DNA from: an uncultured Clostridia bacterium
Lineage (GTDB): Bacteria > Bacillota > Clostridia > Oscillospirales > Acutalibacteraceae
Length of the DNA: 33,499 nt
Direction of reading: 5' to 3'
Assembly: GCA_946566955.1 (NCBI GenBank)
Contig: CAMNXD010000011.1
Span: 1 to 33,499, forward strand
In this document: positions 24,926 to 33,092 of the stretch, piece by piece
How the letters are laid out: the number at the start of each line of letters is the position of its first letter
Numbering within the stretch: position 1 is the stretch's first letter
Made by a program: the position numbers and the translations under genes
Notes under the pieces: model-generated
Seen by the model: only the letters and a program-made list of their open reading frames with translations
What the model was told of the DNA's origin: nothing
Database searches by the model: none

Positions 24926-27900
24926 CGATTTCGTCTTTCCCTTCCATTTTTTCAAGTATTTTCTCATTTGAGAGCGTAGGAATTTTTAAAAACTTTTCAT
25001 CTTCGTACCGGCATATAGAAAAATATTTACACCATTTGCAAACTGATGAGTTTTTTAAATAAATAGGATTAGCTCCAATTTTGCCGAGAGATAAATTAGT
25101 TACCATATGAGTAATGAGCTTTTTTACGTGGTGATATATTAATTCAAGCTCAGGTGCAGTGATGAGAGAATCGGAATTTTTAATTTCTCCGTCCTTCATA
25201 GTGGGTGGTATAAATTCTCCTCTTGCGTTTTCTTCCATACCTAATATTACAGTAGGGTCTTTAAGGATAAGTCCATTCATTTTTAATTTTTTTCTTATTT
25301 CTTTTTCTGCACTTTCAAAGCCCCTGAGCTTTTGGGCGTCTAAAAGAGGTTTTAAAGCTGTAAAGTAAAGAGCCGCTGCAGGGACTATGCTTTTGCATCC
25401 TTTAATGCCGTTTTTATGTATAGCTAAAAGATAGATCAGCATTTGCATATTTATGCCATAATAGACGTCAGAAAGTTTTAGCTGTTTAGCACCTGTTTTG
25501 TAGTCGATGATTCTTATATAATTTGCATTGGAATGAGTCATTATATCTGCTCTGTCTATTTTACCTTCAACAAAGACTTTTCTCCCATTAGGTAATGAAA
25601 GCTCGAGGGGCTTTATTCTTCCGTGCTTCGATATTTCAATTTCTGTGTCTAGTATTTTAAATTTGGACTGTTTAAATTCTTCTGAAAAATGTTTGATTAA
25701 AAACGTCATAGATTTTTTAAGACGCTCAATAATATATGAAAAAGTTTTAGGCTTGTTTTCCCAGCCGCCGAGTTTTTGCTTAATATATTCCTCTAAGAGA
25801 TTTTCGATTTCTGAGGTTATTTCTTCTGAAGATAAATCTACTATTTTATTTTCAGAATATTTTTTAAATATTTTTTCAAGTAAAAAATGAATTAGCGTTC
25901 CGTAATCTAAAGAGTTAAAATCCGAAAAAGTTTGAGATTTAGCTCGAAGACCATATTCACAAAAGTAAGCAAAACTACAATTATAATATTTTTCTATTTG
26001 AGATGCAGATACCGTAATATTTTTATTAAATAGACTCAGTGCATTAGCAGGATTCTGAAATCCTAAGTGATTTTTGTCCAAGAACTTTTCTGTAACTTCA
26101 CATTTTTTCTTGTATATTTCGTCTGAGTAAAGGTAGTGCTTTAGGGTGGACTTTAAATTTCCTTTACTACTTTGATTTTTTAGGTAAACTTCAAATGCCG
26201 AACTCTTTGAAAAAATTGCGTTTTCATAGGGGAAATCTTTTCGCGAAAGGATTTTCATACTTGGGAATACTAATTTAATTTCTTTAATTATTTCCGAAGG
26301 CAATTTACTTTTTTTAAGTGAATCGGTATACGCCCAGCTTATGAATAATTTTTGCGAAGGAGCGGTAAGAGCGGTGTATGCTAAAAATCTTTCCTTTACT
26401 AAAAAATTTTCGGGACTATCTTTTGCTTCCACTCCTAAAGAAGCAATATGGCTTATTTCTTCATCTGTGAATATTTCCGACACGCTGGGTGATTTTGGGA
26501 AATCGCCATTTGAGACTCCAATAACAAACACTATTTTTGCGTCTGAAGCTCGTGTGCGTGTTATATCTGCCACTATTACATTATCCATAGATGGAGGTAT
26601 ATAAGCGCAGTCCACTGAATCGATGGCGCAAATTAGCATTTCTAAGTATTTTTGGGAAGAAATTCGTTTATCTCCTAATACTAAAGCTATTTGATTTAAA
26701 ATTTCCATTATGTTATCCCATAGAAGTGCATGGTGTTCGGCCGCTTGGAAATCTTCATATTTTTCTAGGTTGTCGCAGAACTCTTTTAAATTTTCCGCGG
26801 TGTTAGTTTCAATGAGTAAATTATAAATGGCTCTTGAAATTTCTTTTCCAGTTGAATTTTTTATTCTATTTTTAAAGTTTTCGAGTGGGGTTATAATTTG
26901 TTTTCTAATTTGATTTAATTTCTCAAGAGTATTATTATGAGCTTCACTAAATTCTTTGTAAAATCCTTCGGGATGTAGATAAAAGTCTTTGTTCCAAGAA
27001 TTAGATTTTATATTCCAAAGTAAAATATAATTTTCAAGGCTAGATATTTCTTCAATAGAAAGTCCAGTGAGACCGCTTTTTAAGTACCTTAAAATTTCTA
27101 AGGGAGAGTAGTCTGAATGTACTGCATCAAAGGCTGAAAGGATTAAGTTTGTAAGATTTTTATTAAAAAGTTTTTCTGGTGAGTCAATAAAGTAAGGTAT
27201 ATAATATCTTTTAAAAACGCTTCTAAAGATATTTGCATAATTTGAAATATCGCGAGTTAAAATGGTAAAATCTCCATAGCAATATTTTTTTTCTATGATT
27301 AAACTTTTAATTTTTTGAGCTATGTACTCGCATTCATCATGGGGATCACTAGCGCCATAGATGCTTATGTTTTCCGGACTTAATTTTAAAGAATTTTTTT
27401 CTGGAGTGAATATATTTTTTTCAAGTATTTTAAGGTCTGAATTTTGAAATCGGGACGTGTTTTCAAGAAGTTCTGTTTTCCCGAGCTTTACTGAATTTGA
27501 TTTAGCTATATTTTTAATTTTGAAAATGGTTTTGTCTATATGAGAAAATATACTATATTTATCAGGATTATACTCAGATTTATCTGTGCAAAAAGCCATG
27601 TATAAAGCTTTTGATTGAACCATCATAGTTTCTATAATAGAGAACTGCTGCATCGTAAAAGTGCTAAACTCATCGAAAAACACTAAATAACCTTCAAAAA
27701 TCTTCTTTGATTTTAATATAGTTTCTAAGGCGTTTAGCTCATCAAAGGAGTCCTTCAAGGTGTTTTGGAATAAATTTTCATAAGAATCTGAAATACAAAT
27801 TATTTCTTTAATTTTTTGCTTAAGTATATTTTTGCTGCAAGACTCATAAAGTTTTTTGAGAGTGTTTTTATCAATTTTATGAGATTTAAGTTCACGCATA

Positions 27901-28268
27901 GTTTCTAATATGAGTTTTGCGAGCCCCATATCATTAGAGCTTTTTTTATATATGTTTAGTTTACTTTTTAATTCTTCTAAAACTTCGTTCATCATAATTG
28001 TTTGGGTAACTTCATTTGCGATTTTAAGTGGAGGAATTTTTAACATTTCTGAAACGAAGTCAAAAAGACGAGAAAAGCTAAGAACTTTAATTTTGCTGAA
28101 ATTTTTATTTCCTAAAAAATTTAAAAGGGTTTTTTCGTTTTCAAAGGAGCTTTGCTCAGGAACTATAAAGATTATCTTGTTACTTCCTAAGCTAATTTCA
28201 TGCAGAAGAATTTCTCTTAATCTTTTGGATTTCCCGCTGCCCGATCTTCCCAATATAAAATTTATCAT
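24915..28268 (-). CDS. addB: Helicase-nuclease subunit AddB
   Basis: The partner of AddA: it recognises Chi and carries the second nuclease. The N-terminal nucleotide motif GRSGSGKS is at residues 7-14. The nuclease motif IIDYKTGAK has its Asp at about 922. The iron-sulfur cysteines that pin the nuclease domain are all present: Cys764 (YNCSFAYF) and Cys1077, Cys1080 and Cys1086 (CKWCKYFSIC), the family spacing. Length 1117 is normal. It is the first gene of the addB-addA operon, with a ribosome site ggaggattaaaat before the ATG. RadA and AddAB side by side form a small recombination-repair block. Confidence 0.95.
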   Translation of the reverse strand: MINFILGRSGSGKSKRLREILLHEISLGSNKIIFIVPEQSSFENEKTLLNFLGNKNFSKIKVLSFSRLFDFVSEMLKIPPLKIANEVTQTIMMNEVLEELKSKLNIYKKSSNDMGLAKLILETMRELKSHKIDKNTLKKLYESCSKNILKQKIKEIICISDSYENLFQNTLKDSFDELNALETILKSKKIFEGYLVFFDEFSTFTMQQFSIIETMMVQSKALYMAFCTDKSEYNPDKYSIFSHIDKTIFKIKNIAKSNSVKLGKTELLENTSRFQNSDLKILEKNIFTPEKNSLKLSPENISIYGASDPHDECEYIAQKIKSLIIEKKYCYGDFTILTRDISNYANIFRSVFKRYYIPYFIDSPEKLFNKNLTNLILSAFDAVHSDYSPLEILRYLKSGLTGLSIEEISSLENYILLWNIKSNSWNKDFYLHPEGFYKEFSEAHNNTLEKLNQIRKQIITPLENFKNRIKNSTGKEISRAIYNLLIETNTAENLKEFCDNLEKYEDFQAAEHHALLWDNIMEILNQIALVLGDKRISSQKYLEMLICAIDSVDCAYIPPSMDNVIVADITRTRASDAKIVFVIGVSNGDFPKSPSVSEIFTDEEISHIASLGVEAKDSPENFLVKERFLAYTALTAPSQKLFISWAYTDSLKKSKLPSEIIKEIKLVFPSMKILSRKDFPYENAIFSKSSAFEVYLKNQSSKGNLKSTLKHYLYSDEIYKKKCEVTEKFLDKNHLGFQNPANALSLFNKNITVSASQIEKYYNCSFAYFCEYGLRAKSQTFSDFNSLDYGTLIHFLLEKIFKKYSENKIVDLSSEEITSEIENLLEEYIKQKLGGWENKPKTFSYIIERLKKSMTFLIKHFSEEFKQSKFKILDTEIEISKHGRIKPLELSLPNGRKVFVEGKIDRADIMTHSNANYIRIIDYKTGAKQLKLSDVYYGINMQMLIYLLAIHKNGIKGCKSIVPAAALYFTALKPLLDAQKLRGFESAEKEIRKKLKMNGLILKDPTVILGMEENARGEFIPPTMKDGEIKNSDSLITAPELELIYHHVKKLITHMVTNLSLGKIGANPIYLKNSSVCKWCKYFSICRYEDEKFLKIPTLSNEKILEKMEGKDEIDGK

Positions 28269-28347
28269 ATATTTTAATCCTCCATTTGATAAATAGTATA
28301 TCAGAAATTTGTTTTTATTAGAAATAATTTAAATTGCTTTTATATGC

Positions 28348-28376
28348 TTGACATTCAAAATAAGAATATATATACT
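28348..28376 (+). promoter_or_regulatory. Promoter of tRNA-Pro
   Basis: TTGACA (28348-28353), 17 bases, TATACT (28371-28376), with the tRNA beginning 12 bases later. This is near-consensus, as expected for a stable RNA gene. Confidence 0.9.
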
Positions 28377-28388
28377 AATTATGTAATT

Positions 28389-28465
28389 CGAGGTGTAGCT
28401 CAGTTTGGTAGAGTGCTTGGTTTGGGACCAAGATGCCGCAGGTTCAAGTCCTGTCACCTCGACCA
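28389..28465 (+). tRNA. tRNA-Pro (TGG)
   Basis: A complete cloverleaf. Acceptor cgaggtg (28389-28395) pairs with cacctcg (28455-28461). The anticodon stem cttgg/ccaag encloses tttggga, giving anticodon TGG. The T arm is gcagg/cctgt around ttcaagt. CCA is encoded at 28463-28465. Mobile-element genes begin 75 bases downstream, making its 3' region a candidate integration boundary. Confidence 0.97.
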
Positions 28466-28469
28466 TGCT

Positions 28470-28510
28470 GAGTAGTTATAAGGGTTTTGGAAGTTTCTTA
28501 TTAGCTACTC
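28470..28510. other. Inverted repeat between tRNA-Pro and the recombinase gene
   Basis: GAGTAG (28470-28475) followed by ttataag is mirrored by cttatta and CTACTC (28505-28510), an imperfect stem with one bulge and a loop of about 14 bases. It could be the tRNA terminator, although its T run (aactttt) is modest, or part of an element end. The second element end lies outside the window, so no attachment-site duplication can be shown. Confidence 0.35.
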
Positions 28511-28539
28511 AACTTTTGATGGTGAAGAGTTAAATTGTA

Positions 28540-30240
28540 TTAAGCAATTTGCTCTTCTTTTTTTCGCCCGAAATTCTTTGCATAGCTTTCTTTTTCGAGC
28601 TTTGTCATTCTCGGAATTTCTATATGTCCTATCATTTTGTAATAAATTTCTACCTTTTGAATAGTTTCTCCCATGACTTCTTCTCGATGGTGAACAACAA
28701 TTTTGTCAATGAACTCATGCAAAATATCAAGTGTCAATTCCTCTATTTCAGAATATTTTCTAACGATTTTCAAGAATCCATTGGCATTAAGCTCATGCTT
28801 TTTCTCTTCAGCAACTATCTTTTTCATATTTTTAATTTGAGCTTTAAGTTCAAATTGTTCTTCTTCATATTTTTGCGACAGTTTCAAGAATCTTTCTTCT
28901 GATAGGTTACCTAAGATTTTTTCCTCAAAAACTTTTTCACACAGGGTATCAAGTTCTTTATCACGAGCCAGCATCTTATTTAATGCTTCAAGATCTTTCT
29001 TTTGGGTTGCTTGAATTCGTTTATAATCTTCGTGGGCGGCTATTTTTACAAACTCATCTTCAAAATTGGTTGCAAATCTCACTATATTCGCAATATCGTT
29101 TTTCACCAAATTGGTAAGTACATCTACTCTTATGTGATGTGTCTTTTTGCAAAGTCCATTTTGTGCTCTGTTGTTTCTACATGAAAAGTAATGATTATCA
29201 GGATTGTCATGAGTGAACTTGTAATTTAGGTTAGCTCCGCAATCTGAGCATTTGAGGAATCCTGCAAACATATTTTTTTCGATATATTTTGGTTTGCGAT
29301 ATTTTGTATCTCCAAAACTTTTTTGCACCTCTTCAAATACTTCTCTACTTATAATTGGCTCATGGACATCTTTGTGTATCTGCCAATTTTCTTTGTCATT
29401 TTCAAGACGTTTTTTCAGCTTAAATGACTTGCTGTAAGTTTTGAAGTTTATAACATCTCCAACATACGACTGATTTAAAAGAATTTTTCTAACCATTTCG
29501 ACTGTCCAAAGATATTCATTTCTCGGATTTTTAATCGCCGGTTTTCTGTATCCTTTTTTGTATGCATACATGGATGGAATCAAAACTTTTTCATTTTTAA
29601 GAATTTTTGATATTTTTATTGTACTTTCTCCTTGAATCCTAAGATTATAGATTTTTCTTATAATCTCTGCACCTTCATCATCAATTACCCAACATTTAGG
29701 ATTATCAGGGTCTTTCTTATAACCAAGCGGCAGATGCCGTATTGCATAGCCTTGACTATTTTTTATTTTGAGCGTCCCTCGCATTTTCCGGCTCATATCT
29801 TTAGCATACCATTCGTTCATAATATTTCTGAATGGTGTAAAATCATCTTCGCCCTTTTCGCTGTCAACTCCATCATTGACCGCTATCAGCCTGACATCGT
29901 GCATTGGTAATATTGTTTCGGTGAGTTGTCCGACTTCAATGTAGTTTCTTCCAAACCTTGGCATGTCTTTTACGATTAAAGTTTCCACTTGGTCGGCTTC
30001 AATTAATTTAAACATTTCTTTAAAACCTTGCCGGTTAAATGTAACCCCTGAAATTCCATCGTCAATGAAAACTTTTATGTTTTTAAAACCATGTTCATTT
30101 GCATATCGTGTGAGAAGTGTTTTTTGATTGGAAATACTGTTGCTTTCACCCTCTAAGTCATCATCTCACGATAATCTTAAATATAAAGCTGTTATTTTAT
30201 CGCCTTGTAAAATATTGTTTGTTTTGTTTGACTGTTTCAA
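28540..30240 (-). pseudogene. Large serine recombinase (TndX/Tn4451-like), broken by an in-frame TGA
   Basis: The whole frame runs from TTG 30240 (AAAGGAGA 9 bases upstream) to 28540, about 565 residues. TGA at 30168-30166 interrupts it. The order is: resolvase domain with catalytic serine in YLRLS, stop, DDDLEGESNSISNQK, IDDGISG, MPRFGRNYIEVGQ; recombinase domain with IRHLPLGYKKDP; zinc ribbon with CSDCG and CRNNRAQNGLC; long coiled coil; and a DUF4368-like end (ILHEFIDKIVVHHRE). Relatives have Arg where the stop is (LSRDD), so CGA-to-TGA is the simplest change. A restart at ATG 30015 would give 491 residues without the catalytic serine and should be inactive. Such enzymes cut and rejoin DNA to excise and insert conjugative transposons and phages. 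Confidence 0.85.
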
Positions 30241-30311
30241 TTAGCCTTTCTCCTTTCAAATTAACAGTCAAAAACAATGTTTACAATTATATTATATCAT
30301 GTTTTTGGGCT

Positions 30312-30485
30312 TTAGGGAGCCATTTGCTCGGACTTTTTCTCAATCTCTGATACCAATAAATTTTTGATTTTTTCCTTTAAGGTTTCGCCATTATTATCAA
30401 AATAAGAATTAATAATATATGTTACTTTTCCGATTTTGGTTTTACTTTGTTTCTGAAATGAAATTATTTCAAATGAATCAGTCAT
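30312..30485 (-). CDS. TnpW-like transposon-encoded small protein
   Basis: A 57-residue protein with the pattern TKIGKVTYIINSYFDNNGET then LKEKIKNLL, which resembles the short TnpW proteins found beside TndX/TnpX-type recombinases in clostridial elements. Their role is not established. The start is ATG 30485, 9 bases after AAGGAG; the frame is open further upstream, into the GC-rich structured segment, and that extension is rejected. It lies directly upstream of the recombinase on the same strand, as in those elements. Confidence 0.65.
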   Translation of the reverse strand: MTDSFEIISFQKQSKTKIGKVTYIINSYFDNNGETLKEKIKNLLVSEIEKKSEQMAP

Positions 30486-30529
30486 GTGAATTTTCTCCTT
30501 AAAAGATTTAAAATATCTCAGCCAATCCA

Positions 30530-30680
30530 AATGGCGGCACACGAATCACGGGGCCCCGAAAAACTGAAAGTTTTTGGGGTGGTATGGAACGTCCTTGCAA
30601 ACTGCAAGGCTACCCTCATTGCCTGCGACAGCTCACAAAACTTTTATTTTGCTTCAACGCTCGGACTGTGACTGGGTAGG
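30530..30680. other. GC-rich segment with stacked hairpins in the integrated element
   Basis: About 150 bases that are clearly richer in G and C than the surroundings. One hairpin pairs cccc-(g)-aaaaact (30554-30565) with agtttttgggg (30569-30579), 11 bp with a single bulged G. Another pairs ccttgca (30593-30599) with tgcaagg (30603-30609). Neither has a T run on either strand, so these are not ordinary terminators. It lies just upstream of the TnpW-like gene and would be in its leader if transcription comes from the right. It could be a structured RNA, an attenuator or a transfer-related site. Confidence 0.4.
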
Positions 30681-30818
30681 AGTATCTTTAATTGTTGCTG
30701 AGATTTTTGTTATTCGGTTTTCAATGTTCGATGAGTGAAAATTTATTCTCTCACATATATAAAGAGTCTTTTTAGGGTATTTTTGGCACCCTGTTTTCAA
30801 AAAAACTTTTCGACAAAT

Positions 30819-31211
30819 TTATCGTTTCATAAATTGTCTTAGCTTTTTAGTAATATTATTAAATCTTTTGCTTATATTTTGATGCGCAATACCGTACATA
30901 GCAGAAAGTTCACGCTGTGTTCGGCACTCTTTAACTATGTAACTGATAAATATTTGCTCTTCGACGGATAAGCTCTTGACTGCATTATATAAATTCTCAT
31001 TTTCGATTAATTCTGTCCAACCGAGTAAACTTTGTTCTGCGGCCTGCTTGTCCACATAAAAATCTTCTGAAAAATTATCATATAAAATATCATCAATTTG
31101 TAGTTCGTGTTCATTTTCTATGAGATTTAAAATGTCCTTTTTAAGTTTTGATTTGATGGTTTCTTCGCTATCATATAGCATTGCGTGCCCTGCGAAACAA
31201 CATATTTTCAT
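30819..31211 (-). CDS. Composite protein: SLOG-like N-terminus joined to a sigma-70-like C-terminus
   Basis: A 130-residue protein. Residues 1-38 (KICCFAGHAMLYDSEE, then IKSKLKKDILNLIENE) look like the start of the SLOG/DUF1273 proteins common on such elements, with the GHxxxY signature, but the rest of that domain is missing. From about residue 38 it becomes the sigma-70-like protein of clostridial conjugative transposons: DNFSEDFYVDKQAAEQSL, then a region-4-like helix-turn-helix (SLSVEEQIFISYIVKEC; QRELSAMYGIAHQNISKRFN). The likely role is control of element genes. GGAAAGGA precedes the ATG. It is divergent from an XRE regulator across two CCATATATGG palindromes. Confidence 0.65.
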   Translation of the reverse strand: MKICCFAGHAMLYDSEETIKSKLKKDILNLIENEHELQIDDILYDNFSEDFYVDKQAAEQSLLGWTELIENENLYNAVKSLSVEEQIFISYIVKECRTQRELSAMYGIAHQNISKRFNNITKKLRQFMKR

Positions 31212-31242
31212 TTTTTCCTTTCCACTATAAATCTCCTGTGGA

Positions 31243-31300
31243 CCATATATGGTGAATGCGGCTAAAAAAATAATATATCCTTAAAGTAATCCATATATGG
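31243..31300. promoter_or_regulatory. Pair of CCATATATGG palindromes in a divergent control region
   Basis: Exact CCATATATGG at 31243-31252 (extended to accatatatggt) and again at 31291-31300, 48 bases apart centre to centre. They lie between the start of the composite sigma-like gene (minus) and the XRE gene (plus), as expected for operators of the adjacent repressor. The second copy contains the ATG of a longer XRE frame, favouring the start at 31315. Confidence 0.55.
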
Positions 31301-31314
31301 GCGGTGAAGTTAAA

Positions 31315-31557
31315 ATGAATACACAACAGGCAGTATCTAAAAGGATACAAGGTTTATGTAATGAACGTGGTCTAACATTACATGCATTATCAATATTATC
31401 AGCAGTACCACCATCAACTTTAAAAAATATAGTTAATGGAGAGAGTAAAAACCCGGGAACTGTAACTGTTAAGAAATTATGTGATGGGTTACAAATTACT
31501 TTAGGTGAATTTTTTAACCACAACATTTTCAATAGTCTAGAACAAGAAATTAAATAG
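31315..31557 (+). CDS. XRE-family helix-turn-helix regulator
   Basis: An 80-residue single-domain regulator. The fold is AVSKRIQGLCNERGLTLHAL (helices 1-2), SAVPPSTLKNIVNGESKNPG (recognition helix and turn) and TVKKLCDGLQITLGEFF (helices 4-5), all conventional for Cro/C1-type DNA binding. ATG 31315 is used because the alternative ATG 31297 lies in a CCATATATGG palindrome. It probably represses its own divergent control region. Confidence 0.85.
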   Translation: MNTQQAVSKRIQGLCNERGLTLHALSILSAVPPSTLKNIVNGESKNPGTVTVKKLCDGLQITLGEFFNHNIFNSLEQEIK

Positions 31558-31582
31558 TTCAATATGAAAATATTTTTTGATG

Positions 31583-31602
31583 TATAATTACGATTTAATC
31601 GT
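31583..31602 (+). promoter_or_regulatory. -10 box with overlapping palindrome upstream of the second XRE gene
   Basis: TATAAT at 31583-31588 abuts the 13-base palindrome acgatttaatcgt (31590-31602). No clear -35 box is seen at standard spacing. The palindrome at the predicted transcription start suggests autoregulation of the gene at 31641. Confidence 0.45.
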
Positions 31603-31640
31603 ACATAATCATAATACACTTTCTTATTGGAGGTGTCAAC

Positions 31641-31958
31641 ATGATTTATGATTTTGGAATGCGACTTCAAATTTCAAGAAAAAATAAAAAGTTAACTCAG
31701 TTTCAAGTTGCTGAGCTTGTTGGAACTACTAAATCAAGTATAAGCGGATATGAAAATAATACATCGTTTCCTCCTATAGAGATACTAAAACGCATGGCAT
31801 TAGTCTATGGTGTGTCTTGTAATTACCTTTTAGGGATAGATGAACGTCGCACAATAATAATTGAAGACATAACCGAAAAACAGTATTGTATTATTCGTGA
31901 TATGATAAATAAATTGACATCAGAGTTTAAGTATCTAAATAAACTCATACGGAAATAA
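31641..31958 (+). CDS. XRE-family helix-turn-helix regulator (phage-repressor type)
   Basis: A 105-residue protein. The DNA-binding domain fills residues 1-65: GMRLQISRKNKKLTQFQVAE, then LVGTTKSSISGYENNTSFPP as turn and recognition helix, and ILKRMALVYGVSCNYLLGID as the closing helices. A C-terminal helix (about 75-103) may dimerise. It lacks a peptidase domain, so it is not a LexA/C1-type cleavable repressor. TTGGAGGTG precedes the ATG. It is the second regulator in tandem with the XRE gene at 31315 but has its own leader. Confidence 0.9.
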   Translation: MIYDFGMRLQISRKNKKLTQFQVAELVGTTKSSISGYENNTSFPPIEILKRMALVYGVSCNYLLGIDERRTIIIEDITEKQYCIIRDMINKLTSEFKYLNKLIRK

Positions 31959-32046
31959 ACGATAATATTGAATTTCTTGTTGAAATAAAACCACACTGTA
32001 GCAATTTCCGATATCTTGGTTTTTATATAGTATTAATTATTAATGA

Positions 32047-32087
32047 AATACTTTTCTTTACATTTTGAAGAAAGGTATTTTTATTTA
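32047..32087 (+). terminator. Rho-independent terminator, plus strand, after the XRE genes
   Basis: A 12-bp stem, aatacttttctt (32047-32058) with aagaaaggtatt (32068-32079), with one G-U pair on the plus strand, then tttatttat. On the minus strand the G-U becomes a C-A mismatch. Its tail overlaps the stop of the convergent holin gene. Confidence 0.65.
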
Positions 32088-32363
32088 TATCGTAGTTAAT
32101 TTGCTGATTAAATCATAAAAATAATTCGAGCCGCGAGAAATTAAAATGCCGGTCAAAATGCTACCAACATAAACTACATCTGATTTCAAACCAAAATATT
32201 TAGGTAAATCCAGCTTGTAAGCCATAGCGATAATACTTCCCAAAATGAGGCTCACAATCATCTGCCACGGGGCATTTCCTGAAACGAAAAATTCATTAAA
32301 ATATGTAATTATTCCTTCAATGAGTATTGCAGTCATAATCATTTTAGATATGTCTTGATTCAT
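32085..32363 (-). CDS. Phage holin-like membrane protein
   Basis: A 92-residue protein with three hydrophobic segments (about 8-26, 34-50 and 62-78) and charged ends, the size and shape of a holin, which opens the membrane for endolysin release. Its ATG overlaps the amidase stop in ATGA, a 4-base overlap that couples their translation. The frame continues 20 codons upstream inside the amidase gene, and this extension is rejected. Holin-endolysin pairing is the main evidence; no family motif is decisive. Confidence 0.75.
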   Translation of the reverse strand: MNQDISKMIMTAILIEGIITYFNEFFVSGNAPWQMIVSLILGSIIAMAYKLDLPKYFGLKSDVVYVGSILTGILISRGSNYFYDLISKLTTI

Positions 32364-33028
32364 AGCTGCATCTCTTTTATAAAAGCGTCGGTAAATCCGG
32401 CGTTTTTCGCTTCTTGTAGGCAATTTTCTGCATTTGATTTTTCTCTAAATGCCCCAATTTGAACCCGGTAAAGTTTGTCAGAGTTTTCAGAAAAATCCTC
32501 CTTGTATGTAATGCCATAATAATTGCACACGCCTTTACAAATAGCTTCGCCGAGAGATTTAACATTATTTATTATCCAATCTGCACCATCTTTTGTATCG
32601 TGGAACTCGCACTCAACGTAAACCGCAATAGCTTTAGTCGAATTTAATTCTGCAAGGCTTGAATTAACTCTCAAACTGTAATCAGGACCCGGAGAAATTG
32701 GAGCAACAGCATTCAAAATTGTACTTCCTGCCTTTTTGTTTTCGGTAGCACTGCTGTAAATCATAACGAGCGTTCCGCCGAGAGTTTGACCGTTAAAAGA
32801 GTTCGTATGAATCGGAATATGTAAATCTGCATTCCAACTATTACTTTCGCTGATATTTTTTGTTATGGCCTGTCCTTTCGGAGCCTTTTTGACTTCAAAA
32901 CTACATCTTTCAAGAGCTGTTTTTGCAAATTCTGCAATTCTGTTACATTGTTCTTGTTCGTATGTGTTGCCACTTGCATAAACATTATTTATTTGGCAAC
33001 TAGGACTTAAATATATTTTTTTACTCAT
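32360..33028 (-). CDS. Phage endolysin: N-acetylmuramoyl-L-alanine amidase with SPOR domain
   Basis: A 222-residue lytic enzyme. The Amidase_3-type domain fills residues 1-180. It opens with YLSPSCQINNVYASGNT (the variant start used by phage members), then SWNADLHIPIHTNSFNG holds zinc-site histidines and YVECEFHD the catalytic glutamate. The C-terminal 40 residues (LYRVQIGAFREKSNAENCLQ) form a SPOR domain, which binds glycan stripped of peptides. There is no signal peptide, so release needs the coupled holin. It is only distantly like the chromosomal CwlD at 17.7 kb. Confidence 0.9.
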   Translation of the reverse strand: MSKKIYLSPSCQINNVYASGNTYEQEQCNRIAEFAKTALERCSFEVKKAPKGQAITKNISESNSWNADLHIPIHTNSFNGQTLGGTLVMIYSSATENKKAGSTILNAVAPISPGPDYSLRVNSSLAELNSTKAIAVYVECEFHDTKDGADWIINNVKSLGEAICKGVCNYYGITYKEDFSENSDKLYRVQIGAFREKSNAENCLQEAKNAGFTDAFIKEMQL

Positions 33029-33092
33029 TTTAAATTTTCCCTTTCAATAAGTGTGTAAAATCATGGATTTATTGCTGTTTTTCATGCAATTT

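Noticed and set aside
26341-28296. Plus-strand frames opposite addB
   Set aside because: Antisense shadows without ribosome sites or recognisable domains, opposite an intact gene with all key motifs.
4706-30168. Reading TGA as an amino acid (alternative code)
   Set aside because: Interruptions use both TGA and TAA, intact genes such as the endolysin end normally in TGA, and tryptophan is encoded by TGG throughout core genes.
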